A stretch of 63,872 bases of DNA from Sulfuricurvum sp. 17-40-25 (GTDB taxonomy: Bacteria; Campylobacterota; Campylobacteria; Campylobacterales; Sulfurimonadaceae), in the NCBI GenBank assembly GCA_002282015.1, contig NCIJ01000005.1, positions 64,598-128,469 of the forward strand, written 5' to 3'. Below the pieces are notes generated by a model, which was given only the letters and a program-made list of their open reading frames with translations, made no database searches and was not told the DNA's origin. The position numbers were made by a program, and so were the translations under genes. Positions 53,955 to 62,589 of this stretch are shown here, piece by piece. Numbering within the stretch: position 1 is the stretch's first letter; each line of letters opens with the position of its first letter.

Positions 53955-54833
53955 ATGAAAACGAAACTCGCCATCGAATGGTTTCTCAACCCTGATCATC
54001 TACCTTTTATCGTTGCACAAAGATGTGGAATATTTGACAAATACGGTATTGAATTTGAGCTTATTGAGCCCAATGAGCATTATGACGGTTTGTCTGAATT
54101 GCTGGCAGGAAATATTCACTTTGCTACGAATGAACCGCTTCACCTCATAGAACAATATGACGACAATTTTCTCTCACTTGGAATGTTTTTTGAGACGCAG
54201 GGTGGCGTGTTACTAAAGGCATCTTCATATGAAAAACTCCTAAACGGCAAAAATATTATTGTTACAACCCCCGTTTCCAATGAAACAACCAATACAATAG
54301 GGTTTGAGATTATTCGACGTTTTTATGCTCAAAAAGGGGTAGTAGTCTCGCGTAATCAAGTGACATTTGTTCAAAATGGCTTTGAACATCTCAAATACAT
54401 GAAAGAAGGTGCCGATGCAGGATGGCTTTATTTTTATAATTTTGAAGGGATCGAAGCACAGCACGAAGGTATGGATGTAGTTTATTTAGATGCCAAAAAC
54501 GCAGGGTTTGCAAATTTTAGCGCACTGGATATTTTTGTAAACAAATCATACTATCACTCAAATACGGTAATATGTGAAACATTTATACGTGCAATTAAAG
54601 AAGCAATTATTTATATCCATACCTCTCCTGAAGTGGCAATGGATGAGTATTACAAATATACCAATAGTGAGACAACACCTCTCATGGATGATATTTTACG
54701 TGCAACAATACGCTGTTTTAACCCTGATTTTAGTTCTAGCTACGCTCAAGAACTTCCTATTTTGGAGTTCTTTACCGAGATTGGTGTAACGACATTGGAC
54801 AAAAATGATTTTAAAAACGCTTTTTTGAGCTAA
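53955..54833 (+). CDS. THI5/NMT1-like (ThiY-like) protein without signal peptide
   Basis: 292 residues of the periplasmic-binding fold. It starts MKTKLAIEWFLNPDHLPFIV, matching the THI5/ThiY start with the conserved Trp; NPDHLPFIVAQRCGIFDKYG is the substrate-side segment. No signal peptide or lipobox is present and no transporter genes are near. The yeast Thi5 substrate His region corresponds to ATNEPLHLI: the His is kept, but the pyridoxal-binding Lys is Asn and the CCCFC motif is missing. It precedes thiD by 15 bp, so it belongs to thiamine metabolism, as a cytoplasmic binder or enzyme. The 207 bp before it show no TPP riboswitch that I can recognise. Confidence 0.7.
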   Translation: MKTKLAIEWFLNPDHLPFIVAQRCGIFDKYGIEFELIEPNEHYDGLSELLAGNIHFATNEPLHLIEQYDDNFLSLGMFFETQGGVLLKASSYEKLLNGKNIIVTTPVSNETTNTIGFEIIRRFYAQKGVVVSRNQVTFVQNGFEHLKYMKEGADAGWLYFYNFEGIEAQHEGMDVVYLDAKNAGFANFSALDIFVNKSYYHSNTVICETFIRAIKEAIIYIHTSPEVAMDEYYKYTNSETTPLMDDILRATIRCFNPDFSSSYAQELPILEFFTEIGVTTLDKNDFKNAFLS

Positions 54834-54848
54834 AGAAAAGGAAAAAAG

Positions 54849-55619
54849 ATGAAAGTCGTTCTAACCATAGCAGGATCTGACAGTAGCGGAGGCGCTGGTA
54901 TTCAGGCAGATTTAAAAACATTTGAAGCGTTTGGAGTGTTTGGAACTTCTGCTATTACCGTATTAACCGCTCAAAATACCACTGGGGTTCAATCACTCTT
55001 CCCCCTAAGTGTTGATTTCATCGAACAACAGATACAAAGTGTACTGAGTGATTTTGACGTAGCTGCTATTAAAATCGGTATGCTCTACGATACCGATATC
55101 ATCCAAATGGTACACCGTATTATTGAACCTTTGATCATACCCATTGTTCTTGACCCTGTGTGTATTTCAAAAGCTGGTTCACTATTACTTAAAGACGATG
55201 CTATCGATGCACTGCGTGATTTAAGCCGGATTGTTACCCTATCAACTCCAAATCTACATGAGGCATACCGACTGTTTGGTTATAAAGCCGATGACACAGA
55301 TTCTCATGCGCAGATTATGCAACATCGATCACCCGTTCTCATCAAACATCATGTCATGAACACGACTACATCGGATATACTGTATTTTGGTAACAAAAAA
55401 CAGATTTTTACCGCTGAAATGATAGATTCAACTTCTCAACACGGTACTGGATGTTCCTATTCATCTGCTATTGCAGCCAGCCTTGCTTTGGGACTAAATC
55501 TTGCACAATCTATTGAAAAAGCGAAACGCTTTATCACTCATGCTATTGTCCAAGCACCCCACATCGGTCATGGACCAGGTCCTATTAATCATAAATCAGG
55601 GGGAGATCATGTTGCCTAA
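54849..55619 (+). CDS. thiD: Hydroxymethylpyrimidine (phosphate) kinase ThiD
   Basis: 256 residues, ribokinase fold. Motifs: TIAGSDSSGGAGIQADLKTFEAFGV at the start (positions 54860-54930), AIKIGMLYDTDII, LDPVCISKAGSLLL, and the catalytic HGTGCSYSSAIAA. Phosphorylates HMP and HMP-P for thiamine. Its end overlaps thiE by 11 bp. The ribosome site AAGGAAAAA is good. Confidence 0.95.
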   Translation: MKVVLTIAGSDSSGGAGIQADLKTFEAFGVFGTSAITVLTAQNTTGVQSLFPLSVDFIEQQIQSVLSDFDVAAIKIGMLYDTDIIQMVHRIIEPLIIPIVLDPVCISKAGSLLLKDDAIDALRDLSRIVTLSTPNLHEAYRLFGYKADDTDSHAQIMQHRSPVLIKHHVMNTTTSDILYFGNKKQIFTAEMIDSTSQHGTGCSYSSAIAASLALGLNLAQSIEKAKRFITHAIVQAPHIGHGPGPINHKSGGDHVA

Positions 55620-56217
55620 AGGACTCTATGTCATAACCGATGAAACACTCACTCCCGACGATACTGTTGTAGAACAAATTCGCACAGTACTTCAAGCAGG
55701 GGTAAAAATCATTCAATATCGTAATAAAAATGATGCCGACAGTGATGTAGAAGAGGTTTGTATCCAACTGCAACAGTTATGCACTCTACACGGTGCCACA
55801 TTTATCATCGATGATAGACCCCATCTGGCACAAAAAATACAGGCAGATGGTTTGCACATCGGTAAAAATGATAGTAGTCTTCAAGAAGCACGTCTAATCT
55901 TTCCTAATGGCATTATCGGCGTATCCTGCTATGGAAGTGTTCGAAAAGCACTGGAAGCCCAAAATGAGGGAGCCAGTTACGTAGCATTTGGCTCGTTCTA
56001 TCATTCACCTACAAAACCCCATTCCGGCATTGTCTCGATGAGCGTATTAGCAAAAGCCAAGGAAGCATTATCTATCCCAATTTGTGCTATCGGAGGGATT
56101 AATGCCACTAACATTCATGAAATCTCTACTCACGATCCTGATATGATCAGCGTGGTATCAGCCGTATTTGAAGGCGATATCAAACATAATATTGCAAAGC
56201 TTGCACAAGGAATGTAA
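55609..56217 (+). CDS. thiE: Thiamine-phosphate synthase ThiE
   Basis: 202 residues from the ATG in CATGTTGCC, with GGGGGAG before it; a longer frame further up lies inside thiD and is rejected. TIM barrel with IIQYRNKNDADSD, FIIDDRPHLAQKIQADGLHIG, YVAFGSFYHSPTKP and CAIGGINATNI. Joins HMP-PP and thiazole phosphate. Last gene of the trio ThiY-like-thiD-thiE. Confidence 0.94.
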   Translation: MLPKGLYVITDETLTPDDTVVEQIRTVLQAGVKIIQYRNKNDADSDVEEVCIQLQQLCTLHGATFIIDDRPHLAQKIQADGLHIGKNDSSLQEARLIFPNGIIGVSCYGSVRKALEAQNEGASYVAFGSFYHSPTKPHSGIVSMSVLAKAKEALSIPICAIGGINATNIHEISTHDPDMISVVSAVFEGDIKHNIAKLAQGM

Positions 56218-56259
56218 CTTTTAGGCTATAGTAATAAAAATAATTTCAAAGGAAATACT

Positions 56260-57327
56260 ATGAATTGCCTGCAATGTCAAACCCTCCCTGATATCTCAAA
56301 AAAAAGTGGGCAACTCATTGTCAGCTGTAGTGTTTTTGAATTGTGCACTAAAATGGCGATTTTCCTTAAGAGTAAAAATAGTGCTTTTCACCATGAAGAC
56401 GCCCAAACACTTATTATAGACGTCGATAGTTTCCAGCCATTTCTTCATCAGCTATTCGATGCAGCAGTATTCAATAAACTGGAGCTAGAAGGCATTCGTG
56501 TCCTTTTTTTGGAAGGGACTCAAATCCTCACTCCCTCCATTCTAAAAGAGATGCGAACACTGCAAAAATTCAAAGATCTCATGGGTGCCGATCAACTCTC
56601 TGCCCTGATTACCAAAGGGGCACTGACCACTCACTTTCAACCTATTATCGATCTAAAATCCAATATTATCTATGGATATGAGTCTCTCGCTCGTGGGGTG
56701 AGTGATGATGGCAGTTTGATCTATCCCGATAAACTTTTTACCTGGGCACGGGAGGGAGATATGCTTTTTTATTTAGATCGAGCGTGTCGTGAATCTTCGC
56801 TCAAATCTGCCGCTGTCAAAAGTATTCAGTCTAAAGTCTTTATTAATTTTATTCCTACCGCTATATATGATCCAGAACATTGTTTACAATCAACCGTTAA
56901 ATGGGCCAAACAACTCGAATTTGATCCAAAAAATATAATCTTTGAAGTAATCGAAAGCGATTATGTTGAAGATTTAGATCATTTGAAACGTATTTTGGAC
57001 TTTTATAAGTCTCAAGGGTTTATGGTCGCATTGGATGATGTTGGAAGCGGTTACTCATCCTTAAATATGATTGCCAAACTGCTCCCGGATATCGTCAAGA
57101 TTGACCGAGCTATTATCGATCAAATCGATACCAACGATATAAATCAATCCATCTTTAGAGCCATTACTCAAATCGCCCATGAAAACAATATAATTGTCTT
57201 AGCTGAGGGGATTGAGCGCGCTGAAGAACTAGCCTTTTGTTCTGCAAACGGTGCAGATTTGGCACAAGGATATTATTTCGGCCGTCCCAATGCTGAGCCG
57301 ATACGAAAACTATGTTTAGGAGAATAA
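56260..57327 (+). CDS. EAL-domain cyclic-di-GMP phosphodiesterase with Cys-rich N-terminus
   Basis: 355 residues. The EAL domain (about residues 125-350) keeps its catalytic set: GYESLARG (EAL motif as ESL), FINFIP (Asn), FEVIESD (Glu), ALDDVGSGYSSL (Asp pair), VKID (Lys) and LAEGIE (Glu). It should therefore cleave c-di-GMP. The N-terminal 120 residues are not a known sensor to me; they carry MNCLQCQ (CxxC) and two more Cys (SCSVFELC), so metal or redox sensing is possible. No GGDEF part. Confidence 0.82.
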   Translation: MNCLQCQTLPDISKKSGQLIVSCSVFELCTKMAIFLKSKNSAFHHEDAQTLIIDVDSFQPFLHQLFDAAVFNKLELEGIRVLFLEGTQILTPSILKEMRTLQKFKDLMGADQLSALITKGALTTHFQPIIDLKSNIIYGYESLARGVSDDGSLIYPDKLFTWAREGDMLFYLDRACRESSLKSAAVKSIQSKVFINFIPTAIYDPEHCLQSTVKWAKQLEFDPKNIIFEVIESDYVEDLDHLKRILDFYKSQGFMVALDDVGSGYSSLNMIAKLLPDIVKIDRAIIDQIDTNDINQSIFRAITQIAHENNIIVLAEGIERAEELAFCSANGADLAQGYYFGRPNAEPIRKLCLGE

Positions 57328-57364
57328 TTCATTTTCTCACCAAGTGACATATACTCTCTACGAA

Positions 57365-57388
57365 AATAATAGCTTTCATTCTATTATT
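57365..57388. promoter_or_regulatory. Inverted repeat before the light-type operon
   Basis: AATAATAG and CTATTATT are perfect inverted arms of 8 bp with 8 bases between, 30 bp upstream of the small membrane peptide gene. TATACT at 57350-57355 just before it may be the -10 box. Could be an operator or a leader hairpin. Confidence 0.4.
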
Positions 57389-57417
57389 CTTCTATATTCA
57401 TTACTAGGAGGAATAAA

Positions 57418-57516
57418 ATGATTGAAACATCACAAGACTATCCTTTGGTAGCACTTATCGGTTCTATTGCACTCGTTTATATATCCCTTAACTTTATTTG
57501 GAATGGCTCTTTTTGA
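57418..57516 (+). CDS. 32-residue single-span membrane peptide
   Basis: Begins at an ATG with a perfect AGGAGG ribosome site 6 bp before it and ends in a TGA overlapped by the next start. The product (MIETSQDYPLVALIGSIALV and on to FIWNGSF) has one hydrophobic span of about 18 residues. Strong translation signal, good fit to the next gene and no other use for this region support it as a real gene. I recognise no family. Confidence 0.65.
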   Translation: MIETSQDYPLVALIGSIALVYISLNFIWNGSF

Positions 57517-58949
57517 TCCGAGAATACGCAATCATCGGTGGCGGTATCGGAGGATGCTCTATTGCAGCCCTTTTAAATGCCAAAGGTCATGATGTTGTAT
57601 TGATTGAAAAAGAGCCCTCACTTGGAGGATGTGCTTCTACGTTTTCACACGGAGGCAATCGCTACAATGCAGGAGCAACTACAATTTCTGGCTATCATGA
57701 AGGCGGTATTGTCCGTCGTGTATTTGAAACGGTAGGAATTACCCCTGATGTGATTTCTACTGATCCTGCCATAACCATCATCCAAGGTGATAAAAAATGT
57801 GTACGCTATCGTGACTTAGAACGTTTTATCGTTGAAGTCGAGGCCTTTTATCCCCATCCTAAACATCGAGAATTTTGGACATTGGTACACACCCTTGGTG
57901 TTGCTTTTTATAGTATAGAAGGACATTATTACTCCAACCGATCTGGTTTTATGAAAATTCGTTCACTACTGAGTCTTTACCCAATTTTAAAGCGCTTTTG
58001 GAGATATCTTTTTGGAAATGCCCGTGATTTTATTATTCGATTTTATGGAACTGTAACGCCAGAATATCTCGATTTTTTGGATGCACAAATTCTTATCGTC
58101 GCTCAAGCTAAGAGTGAGAAAGTCAACTTTTTTACAGCAGCCCTTAGTCTGGGCTATACTTTTAACGAAACACACTATCCCCTAGGTGGAATGGGAGCTG
58201 TGTGTACCTCGTTGACCTCCAACATTCCTGAAATTTTAACAGAATGTGAAGTCACGGCAATCACTAAAGATACAAACATCTATACGCTATCAACGTCCAA
58301 AGGTACTATCAGGTGTAAAAATCTCATTATGGGAACCTCCCATTACGAGAGCTCACAATGGTTCAGTGATCCTAGTATCAAGCAATACTATCAAAAATAC
58401 GAAAAGCTCAACAACCATCAAAGCGCTTTTGTTCTATATATGACTATCAAAACACCTACCCAATATCACCACCACTATCAGCTCATATCTGATGAAGTTC
58501 TCCCACATACTCTTTCCAAGTCGGTTTTTGTCTCTTTTAGCGATCCAAGCGATAGCTTTATGGCTCCTGCAGGATACTACCGTGTCACAGCATCCATTCA
58601 TACCGATACCCGTTTTTGGACGGTACTTTCTAAAACCCAATACCACGATCAAAAGAAAGCACTTCAAAACTTTCTGCAACAGTGGATTTGTGATAAACTT
58701 GGCGTGCAAAATGAGGAAATTACTGAGAGTTTTGCTGCCACACCCAAAACATTCGGTCGATACATACATCGTACTCAGCTAGGAGGAAACGCCTTGACTC
58801 TCGCAAATTTTCTTCCCCGTTTGCCCGCAAACGATACCCCTATAAAAGGGCTGTATCAAGTAGGAGATACGGCCTATGCTGCTCAAGGCTGGCCAGGTGT
58901 CGTCATGGGAGCATTTAATTGCATGAGGATGATCAATGGGAAACATTGA
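57513..58949 (+). CDS. FAD-dependent oxidoreductase of the carotenoid desaturase/isomerase type
   Basis: 478 residues from a TTG that overlaps the upstream TGA (TTGA); an earlier TTG five codons up is possible. The dinucleotide site is IIGGGIGGCSIAALLNAKGH and then LIEKEPSLGGCASTF and RYNAGATTISG; the C-terminal flavin motif is GLYQVGDTAYAAQGWPGVVMG. Closest in pattern to phytoene desaturase and CrtISO-like proteins. No phytoene synthase is visible here, so substrate is unknown. Overlaps the sensor kinase gene by 14 bp. Confidence 0.82.
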   Translation: MIREYAIIGGGIGGCSIAALLNAKGHDVVLIEKEPSLGGCASTFSHGGNRYNAGATTISGYHEGGIVRRVFETVGITPDVISTDPAITIIQGDKKCVRYRDLERFIVEVEAFYPHPKHREFWTLVHTLGVAFYSIEGHYYSNRSGFMKIRSLLSLYPILKRFWRYLFGNARDFIIRFYGTVTPEYLDFLDAQILIVAQAKSEKVNFFTAALSLGYTFNETHYPLGGMGAVCTSLTSNIPEILTECEVTAITKDTNIYTLSTSKGTIRCKNLIMGTSHYESSQWFSDPSIKQYYQKYEKLNNHQSAFVLYMTIKTPTQYHHHYQLISDEVLPHTLSKSVFVSFSDPSDSFMAPAGYYRVTASIHTDTRFWTVLSKTQYHDQKKALQNFLQQWICDKLGVQNEEITESFAATPKTFGRYIHRTQLGGNALTLANFLPRLPANDTPIKGLYQVGDTAYAAQGWPGVVMGAFNCMRMINGKH

Positions 58950-59958
58950 GCTAAAGATCACACGATACGATTGGCTGAGCGTTCTCGTCATCGGGACGTC
59001 ATTTTCGACACTTTTATCCCTATTTGGCTATTACTTGCTTGGATTACCCCCTATTAATGGAGCCTGGTTTGGTCTGGCATTAGGTTTTTTTATTACGATA
59101 TTTTCACTGGCTTTTATCAGCTTTATGAACCATTATCTTTTACCTAATATCGATAAAAAATTCTGGAATACTACTGCGGCATTCTTTTCATTTCTTGCAG
59201 GTTTTTTGGGAACTCTAACTACGTACTATACACTCCAATACAGTGAGATTAGTATCATTGAACTGTTTTCCATTCACCCGTTTCAAAGCGCCTCCATCAT
59301 CGGATTGCTCACCTATCTTATGGGAGCGCTCATCTATCGTTTTGTTAAAACACGCAATGAAAAAGAGCACATAGATACCCTTTTCATCCAAAGCCGTGTA
59401 CGTTCACTGGAAACTCAGCTTAATCCCCATTTTTTATACAATGCACTCAACTCACTCGCAGAACTCATCCACCAAGATCCCCTTCGAGCAGAAGCAGCTG
59501 TGATTAAAATATCCACATTTTTACGCAATACAATGATCGAAGCTCCCCTCATAACTCTCGAACAAGAGATACGTAATGCCAGCGATTACATCGAACTTGA
59601 AAATATCCGTTTTAACGGGCATATTCAACTCTCTATCGAAGTTGATGACGCGATCAAAAACAGCTTAGTCCCAAAGTTTTCCATTCAACTGCTGTGTGAA
59701 AATGCCATAAAACACAGTATGATTAACTCAATACAACCTTTTAATATCACCATACATGCTTTTAAAGAGAATGGTATACGCATCAACGTATCCAATAATG
59801 GGAAAGAGGTTACGTCAACCGCCTTTGGCATTGGTCTTTCAAATCTGCAAGAGCGTTTATCCCACTTATGTGAGGGAAAAGTCACTATAGGACATCTGAG
59901 TCCTCCAACCTATACCATCATGCTAAAGGAACTCTATGAATTTTCTGATCGTCGATGA
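58936..59958 (+). CDS. LytS-type sensor histidine kinase
   Basis: 340 residues. Four membrane segments in the first 135 residues, no extra sensor domain, then the His_kinase-type motif QLNPHFLYNALNSLAELI with the phospho-accepting His, the N-box LCENAIKHSM, and GIGLSNLQERL. Partner of the LytTR regulator it overlaps by 23 bp. The input is likely sensed in the membrane part. Located inside a metabolic operon instead of outside it. Confidence 0.87.
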   Translation: MGNIELKITRYDWLSVLVIGTSFSTLLSLFGYYLLGLPPINGAWFGLALGFFITIFSLAFISFMNHYLLPNIDKKFWNTTAAFFSFLAGFLGTLTTYYTLQYSEISIIELFSIHPFQSASIIGLLTYLMGALIYRFVKTRNEKEHIDTLFIQSRVRSLETQLNPHFLYNALNSLAELIHQDPLRAEAAVIKISTFLRNTMIEAPLITLEQEIRNASDYIELENIRFNGHIQLSIEVDDAIKNSLVPKFSIQLLCENAIKHSMINSIQPFNITIHAFKENGIRINVSNNGKEVTSTAFGIGLSNLQERLSHLCEGKVTIGHLSPPTYTIMLKELYEFSDRR

Positions 59959-60625
59959 TGAATCACTCGCCATCTCACGTCTAACGCGACTGTTGACATC
60001 TCTTGGACATAGTTCCATAACTGCAGCTTCCAACGGTGCAGAAGCGCTTGAACTTGCCTCACAGCAAAAGTTTGACATTGCCCTTTTGGACATCTCCATG
60101 TCACAGATGGATGGGATTGAGTTGGGATATGCCTTGCGGTATCAACATGAAGATTTAGCCATTATCTATCAAACAGCGTATGACCATCATGCACTCAAAG
60201 CATTCGATGTGGGAGCAGTGGATTATTTACTCAAACCCTATACTGCCGAAACTTTGGAGCGTGCTATTGCACGTGTCACGATTAACAATGTTCCCAAGGA
60301 ACTGCGACTCATCTCCAAAGCTGGAGAAAACCATTATCTTTTATCACCCCAAGACCTGTACTACGTCAAAGCCGATTTAACCGAAGTAATGTTTCGCTCA
60401 ACCGAGGGCTTTTCTTATTATCCCAAAAAAATATCTGATGTTGAAGCACTCTTGGAGCCACATGGTTTTTTACGTATCCATCGCTCCTACCTCGTCAATC
60501 TAAATCGGGTAAAAGAGATGGAAACAATCGATCAAAGCCGTATCAGCTTCAGCTTTGAGGGAATCAAAGAGACCGTTGAAAGCTCCAAAGACGGAGCCAA
60601 ACAGTTTCGCCATCTATTTAAATAA
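59936..60625 (+). CDS. LytTR-type response regulator
   Basis: 229 residues. Receiver with IVDDESLAISRL, the phospho-acceptor Asp in ALLDISMSQMDG and Lys in YLLKPY; C-terminal LytTR DNA-binding domain (YYVKADLTEVMF, YYPKKISDVEALL, FLRIHRSYLVNLNRVKEM). Binds direct repeats in promoter DNA. Overlaps the kinase; lipocalin gene follows after 23 bp. Confidence 0.92.
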   Translation: MNFLIVDDESLAISRLTRLLTSLGHSSITAASNGAEALELASQQKFDIALLDISMSQMDGIELGYALRYQHEDLAIIYQTAYDHHALKAFDVGAVDYLLKPYTAETLERAIARVTINNVPKELRLISKAGENHYLLSPQDLYYVKADLTEVMFRSTEGFSYYPKKISDVEALLEPHGFLRIHRSYLVNLNRVKEMETIDQSRISFSFEGIKETVESSKDGAKQFRHLFK

Positions 60626-60648
60626 TCAACTACCTAAAGGATTACTCC

Positions 60649-61185
60649 ATGCACCATTTACTAACGTTCGCCTTTACCGCCTTCATGATTCTCGGATGCA
60701 GTACCTCTAGTATTGCACCGCTTCAGACCGTAAAAACTTTGGACTTACAACAGTACAAAGGAAAATGGTATGAAATAGCACGCTATGAAAACCATTTTGA
60801 AAAGGGATGTGTCGGTGCCACTGCCGATTATGCCCTCAACAGTGATCACGTAGGCGTTACTAACAGTTGTTATGATGCAAAGGGGACCATGACAGCCCAA
60901 GCCCAGGGAAAAGCCTATGCAGTCGAAAATTCTCAAAACACAAAACTGCGTGTCACTTTTTTCTGGCCCTTTTACGGTGATTACTGGGTACTCATGATGG
61001 GGGATGATTATCGCTACAGTGTTGTGGGTGATCCATCACGCAAATACCTCTGGATTCTCTCTCGTACTACGACACTCAGTGATTCGGATCGTAAACATAT
61101 TCTTTCAAGGCTACCCGAATTCGAATACAGCAGTGACCAGCTTTATTGGACCGATCCAAAAGCCTATTCAAAGACACTACCATGA
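60649..61185 (+). CDS. blc: Lipocalin lipoprotein (Blc-like)
   Basis: 178 residues. Lipoprotein signal with Cys in FMILGCSTS; lipocalin start QQYKGKWYEIARYENHFEKG (GxW motif), TDPK-like end LYWTDPKAY. Bacterial lipocalins bind membrane lipids in the outer membrane under stress. Good ribosome site AAAGGA. The stop overlaps the next start (ATGA). Confidence 0.93.
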   Translation: MHHLLTFAFTAFMILGCSTSSIAPLQTVKTLDLQQYKGKWYEIARYENHFEKGCVGATADYALNSDHVGVTNSCYDAKGTMTAQAQGKAYAVENSQNTKLRVTFFWPFYGDYWVLMMGDDYRYSVVGDPSRKYLWILSRTTTLSDSDRKHILSRLPEFEYSSDQLYWTDPKAYSKTLP

Positions 61186-61643
61186 AGCTACACACTCTAA
61201 ACTATTCGTGTCTACTAACCGCATCTCAAGAAGCGGTTTGTCAATTCCATACCGATACCCACAACCTACCACTCATTACCCCGCCATGGATTGATGTAAC
61301 CATTGTCCAGATGGATACGCCTATGGTAGAAAACTCATCCGTTATCTTGGACATCAAACGCTATGGTTTCAGTACCCGATGGACTATGAATATTGAAAAG
61401 CTTTCTTGCCCTGAGACGGTCATTGATGTGATGATTTCAGGACCATTTTCCTTTTTTCGGCACGAACGACGATTCATAGCCGTATCAGAGTCTGAAACAC
61501 GTATGGATGAGACACTTACCTTTGCCCTTCCATTAGGTTGGCTTGGAAACCTCATCGCACCGTTTATCAAAAAAGACATGGATAAGATGTTTGCCTATCG
61601 CCATCATGCTACTCAAAATTATTTTTCCAAGGAAGCCAAATGA
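61182..61643 (+). CDS. SRPBCC-like cyclase/dehydrase-type protein
   Basis: 153 residues from the ATG that overlaps the lipocalin stop. The pattern of a helix-grip hydrophobic-ligand fold is visible: LPLITPPWIDVTIVQMDTPM near the start, VILDIKRYGFSTRWTMNIEK, and a C-terminal helix LGNLIAPFIKKDMDKMFAYR with the family HH pair (YRHHATQNYF). Such proteins commonly lie beside photolyase genes. Ligand or reaction unknown. Overlaps the DUF523 gene by 4 bp. Confidence 0.7.
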   Translation: MKLHTLNYSCLLTASQEAVCQFHTDTHNLPLITPPWIDVTIVQMDTPMVENSSVILDIKRYGFSTRWTMNIEKLSCPETVIDVMISGPFSFFRHERRFIAVSESETRMDETLTFALPLGWLGNLIAPFIKKDMDKMFAYRHHATQNYFSKEAK

Positions 61644-62587
61644 AAATCGCGGTATCCGGATGCCTCTTAGGTGAAAAAATCCGCTTTGACGCAGGACATA
61701 AACATGACCGCTTCATCACGGATGAACTGGGGAAGTTCTCTGAATTTGTCTCATTTTGCCCTGAACATTTGGCCTTTGGGACACCCCGTCCAACCGTACG
61801 GCTCGTAAAAGTCCATGATGCAATTCAGGTGCAATCCAACAAAACAGGCGATGATCTCACCGACGTACTCATGCAAACCAGTCACAGTGAGCTTCAAAAA
61901 CTCGAAACTGAACCACTGTGCGGAATCATTTTTAAATCCAAATCTCCAAGCTGTGGGATGAACAGTGCAAAGCTTTACCTGGAAAATGGGATGAGTGATG
62001 GGAAAGAGGATGGGGTTTTTATGCGTCTATGCCGCGAACGATTCCCTCTGTTGCCAATGGAAGAAGAAGGACGGCTGGAAGACGCATGGTTACGAGAAAA
62101 TTTTGTGATGCAATTATTTGCCTATGATACATTTCAAAAGTTCAATACCTCTGCTCCTACGCTAAATAAATTGGTCAAATTCCATACAGCACACAAATTT
62201 TTGCTTCAAGCCAAAGATGAAACACTTTATCGAGAACTTGGGAACATCGTCGCAAATCGAAGCGATTTATCGTTTGAAGCATTGCTTGGACAATACGAGC
62301 TTGGATTTAAAACCGCCATCAGCCGTAAAAGCTCTATAAAGCGTAATCGCAATGTCCTGGATCATCTCGCTGGCTTTTTTAAAAAAGAGCTCACAAAGAG
62401 TGAAAAAGAGACCCTTCACGATCAAATTCGCGATTATGCTGACAAGATCATCCCTCTCATTGTTCCTCTCTCAACGATTCATCTTTATGCACGTAAATAC
62501 GATACCAAGTATCTATTGGAACAGACATTTTTAGACCCTTATCCAAAAACACTCGCATTGCGTTCCCATATCAAAAGCGGCAAATAA
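61640..62587 (+). CDS. DUF523-DUF1722 two-domain protein
   Basis: 315 residues. N-terminal DUF523: SGCLLGEKIRFDAGHKHD, CPEHLAFGTPRP and KSKSPSCGM, with conserved Cys in each, suggesting metal binding. C-terminal DUF1722 (LVKFHTAHKFLLQAKD, RNRNVLDHLAGFFKKEL), similar to YbgA, which precedes phrB in E. coli. The domain fusion is usual in bacteria with photolyase. Activity unknown. Two bases before the photolyase. Confidence 0.9.
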   Translation: MKIAVSGCLLGEKIRFDAGHKHDRFITDELGKFSEFVSFCPEHLAFGTPRPTVRLVKVHDAIQVQSNKTGDDLTDVLMQTSHSELQKLETEPLCGIIFKSKSPSCGMNSAKLYLENGMSDGKEDGVFMRLCRERFPLLPMEEEGRLEDAWLRENFVMQLFAYDTFQKFNTSAPTLNKLVKFHTAHKFLLQAKDETLYRELGNIVANRSDLSFEALLGQYELGFKTAISRKSSIKRNRNVLDHLAGFFKKELTKSEKETLHDQIRDYADKIIPLIVPLSTIHLYARKYDTKYLLEQTFLDPYPKTLALRSHIKSGK

Positions 62588-62589
62588 CC

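Noticed and set aside
53955-54833. True bacterial Thi5 (HMP-P synthase)
   Set aside because: The pyridoxal-binding Lys position is Asn and the CCCFC motif is missing, so the name Thi5 is not supported.
55501-55608. Longer ThiE start at 55501
   Set aside because: The extension lies inside thiD and carries no ThiE features.
57513-58949. Carotenoid biosynthesis operon
   Set aside because: Only one CrtI/CrtISO-like enzyme is present; no phytoene synthase, cyclase or GGPP synthase is nearby.
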